A stretch of DNA of 64,000 nucleotides from Molanna angustata (lineage: Eukaryota > Arthropoda > Insecta > Trichoptera > Molannidae): assembly GCA_963576475.1 (NCBI GenBank), contig OY754974.1:8351974-8415973 (forward strand), read 5' to 3'. Under the pieces are notes generated by a model. That model saw only the letters and a program-made list of their open reading frames with translations, did no database searches and had not been told where the DNA came from. Positions 18,382 through 28,500 of the stretch are shown here, in pieces (the first letter of the stretch is position 1; the number at the start of each line of letters is the position of its first letter). Both the position numbers and the translations under genes were made by a program.

Positions 18382-20747
18382 GAACCAAAATCACCGCGGC
18401 GTCCATTTACCCGTTTTCTCTGCCTTTCCTCCGTCTCCGGGGTTCTTTTCCCCGGAACCTTGCGTCCGCGACTCGTGACTTCGGTACCCCTGATGCAGAT
18501 TTCCTAGTTAACCCCATTTCGGCTCCACTACGGTCCTTTCCTCTCCTCTTAACTACCTCTACGCCTGCCTTCGCCTCGTACTCCGAGGTACGTCTCTGCG
18601 TGCGGCGCCAGCGGATACCCAATAGATCGATTAATTACCTGCTGGACATACATCTCGTTCCCCCCGAGGTATTTCCCTGATCATTTCCCCTAAGTCTTCT
18701 TTTTTTTATCTTACTAATCACCGCTTGTGCCTAGTTAGCCCCACCGATTGGAGGTATACTCCGTGGGTGACCGTCCGGCCCACCCCGGCAAACTAGCTTG
18801 TCCGCAAGCCTATCGTCCTATATAAATAAAAATATATAAATATATACCTATGTAATATTATAATATCGCGATTTATTCCGTTCCTTTCCTTTTCCTTCAT
18901 ATACGGCACTACAGGCCCTTCCATTCTCATTCCTTGGTACTATCTGAGGCGCCTTTAACATTCAGGCCCAAACCCCCTTAACATACCTATGCCTAAGTCT
19001 TGATAATTAATCCCTTCATGGGTTCGTTCCCCGACTAAAACCTCGCGATCTCCCTCCAGGAGAGAGATTGCACACGCAGATCGACCTCCTCCCGTTCCCG
19101 CATCTCACCTACTGAGTATTCGTCCTGACTCAACATATTTACGATACTTCTTGCCGATATCTAACGATTAACTTATAACCTGCTCCCGCGCACTTTACTA
19201 CTGTATAATATAATAAGGTGGGTCGTCATCCCTCCCACTTATTAATTCCTGATCTTCCTAACTCGTCTAACAACATAATATTTTTCCTCGCACACTCTGC
19301 CTAATCCTATATAACTTTAAATTCGTCCTTTTCTTGGCCACTCAATTAATATCCATCGCCGATACAACGTCTGGCCTTGGGCGTTCGTATCGTATTTCTA
19401 AGCTATTTTCCTAACATCATAGTTTTCTACTCTCGTCTTTTTCTGATCACTACCTGCTCTTACGTTCATGAAATATCTCCTCAAGACCCCAATTCGCGTT
19501 CCTTTCATAACCCTTTTTCTAATATGCTGATCGGATCGCTAGCTAAACGACCTAATTCTACCTTCTCAATTCCATGCACGCTTTTCTCTTACTAATTCCT
19601 CAATCAATACTTATTATTCTTATATACCTATACGCGTTATACCTATTAACTCTTACATCGTTAGTGGCGGTTTAGCATAAACCCATTAACTTCACTTGTT
19701 CTTAGTTTATTTCGTTATCCTGCCGCACGTTATAAAATTAAATTCAAAAAGACATTAATAACCTTAGTTTTTATACTATTCCATTCAATTTCACATATCG
19801 CATTACTCATGAGTATTCCTATGTTATCTTGTAAATCTTCTTTAGGTATACTACCATACCTAAACTTATACGTTATTCGACTGATCAGTTATATTCTTCT
19901 CACTTATCGCCGGGGCAAACGCCTGATCAATAGCATTCCTCCCTCGGTTACCTATTTATACCTAATTCGATAATGCGCGTCCGCACTTAGATTATTGGTC
20001 GGCCAACATAATTACCTACTAATCTTCCTTATGATTTCCTCATTACACCTCGCTCTTAAATTTCTTATACTACTTATCTTCTTCTTCCCAAGACACTTAA
20101 AAAAAACTAATTTTTTTTTAGCCTATCGCTTACGGCGATAGTTCATCTACCCCGCGTCTATCCTTGCGTTTAATCTTTGATTACTATATCTTCTACGCCT
20201 ATACTGCTTGCCGGTGCTCTAATACCTATTCGTCATTCATCTTATACTTTACGCCGATCCTTTTCTCGTGGCATATCAATAATTATCTGCTAGTTATCTG
20301 ATCAGTTATCTACCGTCCTCGGAAGTAAACGCTTGATCACTGAGCGTTTAGCCTTCTACCTTCCATATATATACCTATTGCATTAATAATATCTATTGCG
20401 TACACGCACCTGACATACCTGTTATTTGTATTAATTATCGTCCTTATTTCTTCTCTAGTAGACCGCCTATGAGCTATACGTTTAGTAAATCTTATAAATA
20501 TTATTTTCCCGTTGTACCTAACTCTCAATTTCCTTACCGCTAAGTGCCTACCTCCTCGAAAGCATTTCATTACGTCATACGCGTTAATCCGCGTATACCT
20601 ATCTATCCTTCCGAGAGGTCTCAACTCGCTCGTTTGCAATTAAACACTCCTTATACCTACCTATTTGCATATTCTTATACTGTATCGTTCGACTATCTAC
20701 AAGTGGACATTTCTACCTACCCATACCCATTTCACTGCCCTGTCTTA
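18364..20747 (-). other. 3' untranslated interior of the large LTR element
   Basis: 2.38 kb between the integrase stop and the 3' LTR. On the plus strand it is T/C-rich. The longest minus-strand frame (20,337-20,639, 100 aa) resembles nothing I know and has no signal peptide or membrane segment. I see no envelope gene and no RT remnant. Confidence 0.55.
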
Positions 20748-23066
20748 TCAACGCCGATTTATGACTCGTCGCATGTCATCTGCGTGTACCTTGGTCGGCT
20801 TACCTCGCCGATCTATCCAATACGTGTGCCCTCGGCCAATGACAGTGAGAACGGTATAAGGACCACTCCATTTTGCGGCGAAACCGGCGTGAAAGCCTCT
20901 TGCTGCGTCTGACTGTGGGTGTTCCCGAACCCATACTTTCTCACCTGGACCGAATGTCGATCCTTCCTCCCCTGGAGTCAGGTACCTTCCGCGGTACTCA
21001 GCTTGCTTTCTCACTATTTCCTCATCAGCGGAGCGCCTGTCTCTTGCTTCCGTTGCTGATGGTACGATATCTTCGTTGGAATGTACCAACCACTCTCCTG
21101 GTCGTGGTAGGTCGTATCCTAGTAAAGCCTGGCTGGGGGTCACGCCGGTAGCCTCATTCTGTCTTCCTCGCAAAGCACCGAGTATTGTCGGCAAGACGAC
21201 GTCCCACCTCGTATGACTCCCCTCCTGCAAGTGAATCCTGAGAGCTTTCTTTATCTCTTGATTCCTTCGTTCAGCCGGATTGGCTCTGGGGTGATACGTG
21301 GCTGTGGTCCAGTGCACGCACTGCCACCTCTCTATAGCATCGTTCCATGTCCTGTGCGTAAATTGTCGACCGTTGTCAGTTAATACATACTTCGGGTACC
21401 CGTAACGGTTGAATACTTCCGATTCAAGTACTGTCGTGAGTGAGGTGGCCTTACTGGATCGCATGGGAAAGGCTTCCACCCACTTAGTAAATAGGTCCGT
21501 GACCACTAAAATAAAACGGTTTCCCGCCGCGGAGGCTGGATACGGACCCATATAATCTACCGCTAATACTTCGAATGGTTTGGTTGCCCGGTGTCCTGTC
21601 TGATGGACTCGATGTAAGCCTGGTCGGGCTTTCGCCTGCATACACACGCCGCATGTCTTCACATGTCGTGCGACATCCGCCTTCAGTCCTGTCCAGTAAT
21701 ATAGTCTCTGAATGGCGCGCGTAGTCTCTTTCGTACCTGGGTGACTAGCTACCGGGTCGTCGTGATATTTCGTTATTACTTCTGCTATCTTCGCGCGGGG
21801 TACTACTAGCTTCGACTCTCCGCCTTCCTGCTTCCTCCACAGAGTTGTACCTAATACTTCGTATGCGGCTTGCAGGTTTCTTTCAAAACGACTTCGTGCT
21901 CGGCTCGGCCGCGCCTGCACTCGCCGTATCCTTTGCATTTTTTGATTAATATCTGCATCTCTACGCTGGCTAACTCGGATGTCCTCTGCTAGAGCCCACG
22001 CTCCGGCCTCTTGTTCGTCTTCCTGGTGAGAACGCATCTCTTCCTCACGTTCCTCCTCTTCTTCGTGCTCTCTGCGACCTTCCTGATCTCTGCGCCCTTC
22101 CTGATCTCTGCGCCCTTCATCACCTCTGCGCCCTCCTTCATTTCTGCGCCCTTCGTGATCACTGCGCCCTTCTTGATCTCTGCGCCCTTCGTCATTTCTG
22201 CGCCCTTCGTCATTTCTGCGCCCTTCGTAATTTCTGCGCCCTTCGTCATCTCTGCGCCTTTCGTCATTTCTGCGCCCTCCTTCATTTCTGCGCCCTTCGT
22301 CGTTTCTGCGCCCTTCGTCATTCCTGCGCCCTTCGTCATCTCTGCGCCTTTCGTCATTTCTGCGACCTTCGTCATTTCTGCGTCCTTCGTCATTTCTGCG
22401 CCCTCCTTCATTTCTGCGCCCTTCTTCGTTTCTGCGCCCTTCGTCATTTCTGCGCCCTCCTTCATTTCTGCGCCCTTCCTCGTTTCTGCGCCTTTCGTCA
22501 TCTCTGCGCCCTTCCAGCGTTTCCACTTCGCTAGCCATTGTACTCGCGATACGCGCGACGTCTAATATATTAATATCTGGGAAATTCTCTATATTTATAT
22601 CTTGTTGCGGTCGGTTTGGTAGAAAATGTATTGTTTTTCGTGACGGACAGCATATATGAAGACAGCCTCTGTGGAAGTCTGTCACTCCTTTGTGTTTAAC
22701 GAGCCATTCATGGCCAAGTATCACGTCTTCTCTTAGTCCTGGGACAATTAGGAAAGTATCTGTCAAGACATGGGCGGCTGAGGTCCATGTAATATCTGCC
22801 TCCCCGCTAATCTTCATCTCCACACTCGAGTGTGCGAGTCTTACAATTTTATCCGTACTGTGTCGTATTAAATGGCTAGGTACTAAGCTAGCATTCACTA
22901 AATTGTGCGTGCTCGCCGAATCTACTAGGGCCGCGGTAGCGATACCTACTAGCTTAGCAGGTATACGTGATAATGGCCGTCTGTGAAGTCCCGTTACGTT
23001 GTTACATGCCCAACCCCTTCTATTGTTGTCGTTTCCAGTAATCGTGCGGTGGTGGTCTATTGTCAT
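20748..23066 (-). CDS. pol: Pol of the large LTR element: protease plus integrase, RT and RNase H absent (772 aa)
   Basis: The frame is open from the frameshift site (23,156); the first ATG is at 23,066. Residues 35-125 are a retropepsin: ALVDSASTHNLVNASLV (D49) and later VILGHEWL. The active-site triplet reads DSA, where DTG or DSG is usual. Residues 185-334 are 25 hexapeptides of the type EGRRND, then an acidic stretch. From about 395 comes a full integrase: H435-H442-C472-C475 zinc finger, catalytic D504 (LAVDYMGPY), D564 (VLTDNGRQF) and E599 (NPAERRNQE), spacing 34 between the last two, and a chromodomain-like/GPY-type C-terminus (KWSGPYTVL). There is no YxDD box and no RT or RNase H motif. 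The frame has no stop or frameshift, so the RT-less state looks stable rather than a fresh wreck. Confidence 0.85.
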   Translation of the reverse strand: MTIDHHRTITGNDNNRRGWACNNVTGLHRRPLSRIPAKLVGIATAALVDSASTHNLVNASLVPSHLIRHSTDKIVRLAHSSVEMKISGEADITWTSAAHVLTDTFLIVPGLREDVILGHEWLVKHKGVTDFHRGCLHICCPSRKTIHFLPNRPQQDINIENFPDINILDVARIASTMASEVETLEGRRDDERRRNEEGRRNEGGRRNDEGRRNEEGRRNEGGRRNDEGRRNDEGRRNDERRRDDEGRRNDEGRRNDEGRRNEGGRRNDERRRDDEGRRNYEGRRNDEGRRNDEGRRDQEGRSDHEGRRNEGGRRGDEGRRDQEGRRDQEGRREHEEEEEREEEMRSHQEDEQEAGAWALAEDIRVSQRRDADINQKMQRIRRVQARPSRARSRFERNLQAAYEVLGTTLWRKQEGGESKLVVPRAKIAEVITKYHDDPVASHPGTKETTRAIQRLYYWTGLKADVARHVKTCGVCMQAKARPGLHRVHQTGHRATKPFEVLAVDYMGPYPASAAGNRFILVVTDLFTKWVEAFPMRSSKATSLTTVLESEVFNRYGYPKYVLTDNGRQFTHRTWNDAIERWQCVHWTTATYHPRANPAERRNQEIKKALRIHLQEGSHTRWDVVLPTILGALRGRQNEATGVTPSQALLGYDLPRPGEWLVHSNEDIVPSATEARDRRSADEEIVRKQAEYRGRYLTPGEEGSTFGPGEKVWVREHPQSDAARGFHAGFAAKWSGPYTVLTVIGRGHTYWIDRRGKPTKVHADDMRRVINRR
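22065..22514 (-). repeat. Coding 18-bp minisatellite (25 copies) inside pol
   Basis: On the plus strand the unit is close to TCTGCGCCCTTCGTCATT. In the pol frame it gives hexapeptides EGRRND, EGRRNE, GGRRND, EGRRDQ and similar. All 25 units keep the frame. Open frames in other phases here are by-products of the repeat. Confidence 0.9.
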
Positions 23067-23098
23067 TGGGTCTGGCTGGTCGCGTTGACCACTCCCAC

Positions 23099-24058
23099 TT
23101 AACGTCGTCGTGTCGCCTGAGCGTGGTTGGTTCCGCCCAGGCGGGAGGCGTTTCCCGCTCTAAAGGGTTGATAGGTAGGTCTGGGTCCGTTATTGTAATG
23201 TCTATTCCAATCGTGGTTCCCCGCGGGCCGCTGTCCATTTGGTACATAGTTTCGTCCGCCGCCATTTTGTCGCAAGTCGGCTCGATGGTCGCCTTCAATA
23301 TACCTCTCTGGATCCGCTTGGAAGCCATTTTGACGATGTTGATGCTGCACTGACGGCATGTTCCACTGAACCCGTGTAGTGTTTGTATATAAAGGTTGCC
23401 GTGGGAAGTCTAGTCCCGAAACTCGACTCCGCAGAGTGTCCATCGTATAGGGTCCGAAGGTCAGACCCACTTCAAGAAGTTCGCTGTACCTCGGGTGCAT
23501 CAGGCCGATGAGATCCTGACAGATCTCGTTGATCTCTCCCTTCGGAAATAGTCTTCTGTATATTACATTTTTCCTCTGCAGGAAACAAATACCACTTTCG
23601 CCCTCTCGCTGTCGATCTCCATACAGGCTCACCAGCAGCGAGGCACGAGCTGCCTCTGTTCCATATCTGGACCGAAGAACGTTACAGAAGTCCGCCCATC
23701 CCCAGCGTCCTTGCAAGTGAGGCCTCCACCAGTTCTTTGCTTCGCCTCTTAACCTCTGCGCTGCTCTCTCCACCTGCACGGCCGGGCTACAGTGTACAGC
23801 CTTGAAATGCGCTTCACAAGCGCGTATGAATTGTTCAGGGTCTTCTTCGGCTAGACCGCTGAAGGTATCTTCCAGGACACGTGGTACGCATGCCCGCTCC
23901 CAAGTCCCAGACGGGGCCAAGGCGGCTCTCGCGGGCGAGCTATAATTTTGGCCTGCCTCTGCCTCTTCTTCGATCGGCATTGGTATAACCGGACTATTTT
24001 CTGCCGAACTCTCCATGTCTGACGCACTATTTCCTCTCAACCGTCGCATATCTGTCAC
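23099..24058 (-). CDS. gag: Gag of the large LTR element (319 aa)
   Basis: The frame opens at MTDMRRLRGNSASDM and is intact. The central part has the retrotransposon-gag core: FSGLAEEDPEQFIRACEAHF, then AAQRLRGEAKNWWRPHL and a helical stretch with CQDLIGLMHPRYSELLEVG. The C-terminal third is rich in N, Q, R and G and ends in RRR. No CCHC zinc knuckle is visible, so RNA binding may rely on the basic tail. The last 57 nt before the stop overlap the pol frame, and a frameshift heptamer lies at the start of that overlap. It encodes the coat subunit of the retrotransposon particle. Confidence 0.85.
   Translation of the reverse strand: MTDMRRLRGNSASDMESSAENSPVIPMPIEEEAEAGQNYSSPARAALAPSGTWERACVPRVLEDTFSGLAEEDPEQFIRACEAHFKAVHCSPAVQVERAAQRLRGEAKNWWRPHLQGRWGWADFCNVLRSRYGTEAARASLLVSLYGDRQREGESGICFLQRKNVIYRRLFPKGEINEICQDLIGLMHPRYSELLEVGLTFGPYTMDTLRSRVSGLDFPRQPLYTNTTRVQWNMPSVQHQHRQNGFQADPERYIEGDHRADLRQNGGGRNYVPNGQRPAGNHDWNRHYNNGPRPTYQPFRAGNASRLGGTNHAQATRRR
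23150..23156 (-). promoter_or_regulatory. Predicted -1 ribosomal frameshift site GGGAAAC at gag-pol overlap
   Basis: Gag codons here are GCG GGA AAC, so the heptamer is read G GGA AAC, the X XXY YYZ phase needed for tandem slippage. One base back gives GGG AAA and opens directly into the pol frame, with no stop before pol's first ATG (23,066). Five bases downstream, CCGCCTGGGCGG can form a short GC stem-loop. Confidence 0.7.
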
Positions 24059-25511
24059 TATCTCTATTCCCTTCTTAATATTTCGGTGTCCCGACTGCGT
24101 GACTGTTTAAGTAACCGCCCTTGAGACGACTTTATCCGGTAACCGGCGCGGTGATCTCTTATTCAGTATTATCAAAAAAACATCGGTCAACGTTCCTAAT
24201 TGAAAGAAAAAGTAATTTTCAAAGTTCCTAATTGAAAGAAAAAAAAATTAAATTTTTTTCTTTTTATAATCACTATCGACCTTAAGCGGTCTTTATCTAT
24301 CTCCGTACGTAAAATAATTTCTCCGTAATTGGACTACTTATACCTAAAACCATCAAATATTAATTTATGTTAACTCACCGCTAATGAGTCTTAGAGTAGC
24401 AATCCTCTTCCGTATACATACAATAAAATTTATATAAAAATTATATCCGTAATAGTTATATTCGTAAATGTATTAAAATATATTTGTACCTATCATTTTT
24501 TTCCTTGGTAAATATATTCATAACCTTTTTGGTTTATTATCCTACCCCTAAGGAGAGACGAATAGTTCTTCCTAAGCGAGTATTATGCTTCCCAAACGAA
24601 ATTAGTCTATAATATTAATTTACCCAACTCACCACTAACGATATTAATCTCGATTGAAAATAGCTATACCTACGAGAACAAAAAAAAATCGAGAACAAAA
24701 ATTATCTATCTCCCCACTACTGAGGACAAAATCCTGTTTCGTAATTAGCAGTTATCCTTATTATTTTATCATTAGCAGAAAAAACGTAATATTCCCAAAA
24801 AAAAATATTATAACGGCCTAATTATTCATTGCCAAGCGAGTTTCCCTATCTACTCATCGAGACGCTTATTATATAAAAAAGAATTATTCCCGTCGTCCAA
24901 GCGATTTCTTACTGATGTATATACCTATTCTATCAATTCAGATACCTATTGTCGATCAGTCAATTACCTACTAATTAAAACGTTACGAGTGTCGATGATA
25001 AAGATTTAACTACCAAATACAAAAATTATAAGGTCACCAGCTTCGGTGATTAGTCAAATGATATAAGGATCACCAGATTCGGTGGTTCAAGACATACAAA
25101 TAAAAATATTACCTACCAAAATTGTAAAGTAATAGGTAAAACTAGTGTTGGGTAATTGTTTAGATATTAATATTTCTTTCTCTATCTCTCCCCTACAACC
25201 CTTCTGAAGCCTCGAGTTATTTTATCCTAAATTCGTGGGTACGTGTTTTTTTTTTTTCTTAGCAATTATTTTCGTAAGTGAACAAACTTAAGTTTCTTTC
25301 GACTTAATCCGCGGAAGGTATTTTTCGATTAATATCTGGTTGGATTATTAATGGGATTCCAACTGGAATCTCTATTTTCCAATAAGAAAATCAAAAATCG
25401 CGAAATTTCAACGATTAATTATAGTTTTTTTAATAACGATTAATTTCTTTATTTTATTAGATATAATTCGCGGAGAAGTCGCTTAAGCTGCCTTCAACGT
25501 TGGGCGCCATT
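24059..25511 (-). other. 5' leader of the large LTR element, non-coding
   Basis: 1.45 kb between the primer-binding site and the gag start. It is AT-rich with short A/T runs, and I find no gene. A near-repeat 'gtcaccag(c/a)ttcggtg(a)t' occurs twice near 25,033-25,090. It probably holds the packaging signal, but this cannot be shown here. Confidence 0.6.
25498..25509 (-). promoter_or_regulatory. Primer-binding site, tRNA-Lys type
   Basis: Two bases inside the 5' LTR the minus strand reads TGGCGCCCAACG. This is the complement of the 3' end of the tRNA-Lys isoacceptor (CTT) used by several retroelements. The match stops after 12 bases (TTGAAGG follows). Confidence 0.8.
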
Positions 25512-28500
25512 TAATACACCGGGGGGAGTTTAAAAGACGGAAAGTGGGAAGGTCGGAAGGTGTTGCGAGGTTGTTGATAATTATTTAAATATTCTTGAAA
25601 GTGAAAGTTGGGTATTGATTTTGTCGGGAACTATTTTCTTATTCAGTGCTCACACTGAGGTGGCACTAGTGTATCGGCACAGCCGATTTCGACGACTTGC
25701 TAGGCTCAGGGCGGCAGCCGCCCTTCGCCGCCCACTAGTTGGTTTGCCCGGCCAGCTATCGGGTGCAAGCCGTCGCTGTGATTCCTCCCCGGGAATTAAA
25801 ACTTAAATTAAACCTTAAAATTACCTAATTACTAACTATAATTAAAACAGGCTTCAGATTGGGATTGTCTATGAGAGAGAAGAAAAAAATCAATTCAGTT
25901 AACTAAAATTTATTAGCATCTAGGCACACAACGACATTACAAACTAAGAGACAATGTTTTCTAAATACTAGGACTTATACTAAGATCTTAATGTATACTT
26001 AAAACTATGTGTGTGCACACAACAAAACACGAAGGGAGTCTTTGAAAAAAAAAGAACGTTGAGAACGTCGAAGTGTGAAGAAACGAAAATGAGAACAGGG
26101 CAGTATTGGCCTCCTGTGAGGCGATGGCTGGTGATCCTCGTGGGCGGCCTCTCCAGAGGCGGCGATAATGATCCTCGAATAATTGCCTCCTACCACAGAG
26201 GCGGCGTGGATGTCTCCTGGGTAGGGCCTCTTTTCCAAAAGAAGCGCTTGCCGTTGTCTTCTTGGCAGGGCGGGAAAAAAATGGCCCTCCAATTGAGTGG
26301 AGTAGAATGGACTCAGTGGACATACAAAATAATGTGAAATAAAACCTGGTAGGTTGGCCTCTCTCCGTCCGCGGGACCTCGCCAGAGCGAGTCTGTAGTA
26401 GATCGTAACGACCGCGTATGCCCTGATATAAATTTTAATGTTTGAAATGGGCTCCTTCCTTGCTGGTCTGATTCACTGGTTTATAGTAAAGTACTTTGTA
26501 AAATTTTATTTGCTATGCGTCCACGACGGTTGGGTAGAATCGTTGGTACTTGGTCTAGCTGGCGAGACCCGCGAACAAGAGAGAAGACTGTTACTGTTGC
26601 GATGACGAAATCGGAATGCTCCAGATCATCCCGTGCGGTCGCTAATATTGACCGGCGGTATCTCGTCCCGCAAGCCCCTCCCCCCTAGTTCCTCGGCTGT
26701 CCCTGTGTTCCCGTACGGACGCACTGATTTTTCGCGCCAAAGTTCACGCACTATGTTTTCTTTTTTTTAATTTTCGTTACACATACACTTTTTCTTTTTT
26801 TTCTTTTTAATTTTCGTTACACATACACTTTTTCTTTTTTTTCATCTTATACACTTATACACTTCTTATGGACTATTTACATGATCAGAGCAACATAACA
26901 TTATAATTTCTCCATACAGAAATGTGTGCCTATAGGTAGGTATTTCCAACCCTGATTAACTATATTACCCAACACACAAAATTATTTAGACAATGATATG
27001 TTGTAGGGACATAAAATTATGGTACTTCCCAACAACTATTTTATTCTCCTTGACAATAGCATTATTTTATTTCAATTTTATTGACAAAAATCATTATTTT
27101 ATTCCTTTCTTTTCGCCCTACCAATCCTAACTATGTTACATATATTAATATAAGTTCCCGTAGGTACATTTTCTTTTTATAAAACAACTCATTCTTATTA
27201 CCTCGATGACTGCCATAATTTTCTTCGAAGCTTGGAGAAAAAAGAATCGAATTTTCTCAAGGAGAAAATCATTTTCCTATCTTTATCGCTATTCGCCCTC
27301 TGTATGTCGAGACGCGAAGCTTTTCCCTGCGCCCCAAGCTTACTAACCTCAGCTAAACGATCTGCATCAGAGTCCCGAACCAAAGCGCGAAAGTATCCCC
27401 TACGGACGTAAATCAACTTATTGTACTTCAATTTTCTTCCCTTTTATTATTATTAATTTAATATTCTCCCCTCGCGCCAATTTCCTCCCCTTTCAGATTT
27501 TCCTCGGCTTATTTTTTTCGTGCCATCTATAGAGTTTCGCGCGCTGTCTCTGACCTATGACAGTCGGTCGAGCAGAGCGCTTCCCGAAGCTGATCGAATT
27601 TTTCGCTAGATGTCTCCCCTAGTATTGAAACGAAAGCTCTCGTCTCCTCTGAGCGGCTGGCGCATATTTAAAATACCTATTTAAAAACCACCTTATTATA
27701 CTGATAATAACCAGAATGGAAACCTCCGCTGTCCGTAACCACCAACTTATTTTATTTTATTTTAATTAAGTCCGCTCAGACACAGGCATGAATGCCCAAA
27801 TATTTCTGCGCATAATAGCTTATAGCCTATATGGGAAGTACATACGATCAGATAATCACCTATCACCTGATCTCGGATATGGGTTATGTAAGAATTTCAT
27901 AACCGTGCTGAGTAGGTGTCGAGGGAGAATTCCGGCGTTCGGTTCTCCCTGCCTACCCAAGGTAACGCAATGACCGTCATGGTATCGCCTGGTATTATTT
28001 ACTTATTGTTAATTTCTATTTATTTACTAAAATCCTTTTTTTTTTCAAGTATCACAATAACAATTAACATAATATAACTTTCTACCGTAGTAAATAAAAT
28101 TATAAGTTATACTATAATTTAAAAAAGGTTAAAGTATGTCGTAAGTGTATACATTTATACCTATATTTTAATTTGTGGATTAGGCTACTCTACTAGGCTA
28201 TGTAAGCCGGTCCCAGAGTAACGTTAGGTATATAAATCAGTCCTATTATTTCAATTCGTCTTGGTGTTAGTTAATTTTGTAAGATTTTGTGGTAGGTTGC
28301 AGTAATTTAGATGTGCGTATGTATGAAGTATGTATTTATTTTTGTGTTGAAAAAAAATAATGCCAGAATAATTACCGTCCTACTGCTTGATACCGTCGTA
28401 GGAAAATTTGTAGGTAATTTTGTAACAGAACGGTGTATGACAGAGTTCAGAACGAAGATACAAGGAAAGAAAGTAAGATACCGAAAGATGTAATTAACAG

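Noticed and set aside
20337..20639. Possible accessory or envelope gene of the large element
   Set aside because: 100 residues, no signal peptide or membrane span, and not similar to anything I recognise.
22065..22514. CRISPR-like repeat array
   Set aside because: Units are contiguous 18-bp coding repeats without spacers, in animal DNA.
22011..22565. Long open frames on the plus strand and in a second minus frame over the repeat in pol
   Set aside because: The 18-bp unit has no stop in several frames; only the pol frame joins to protease and integrase.
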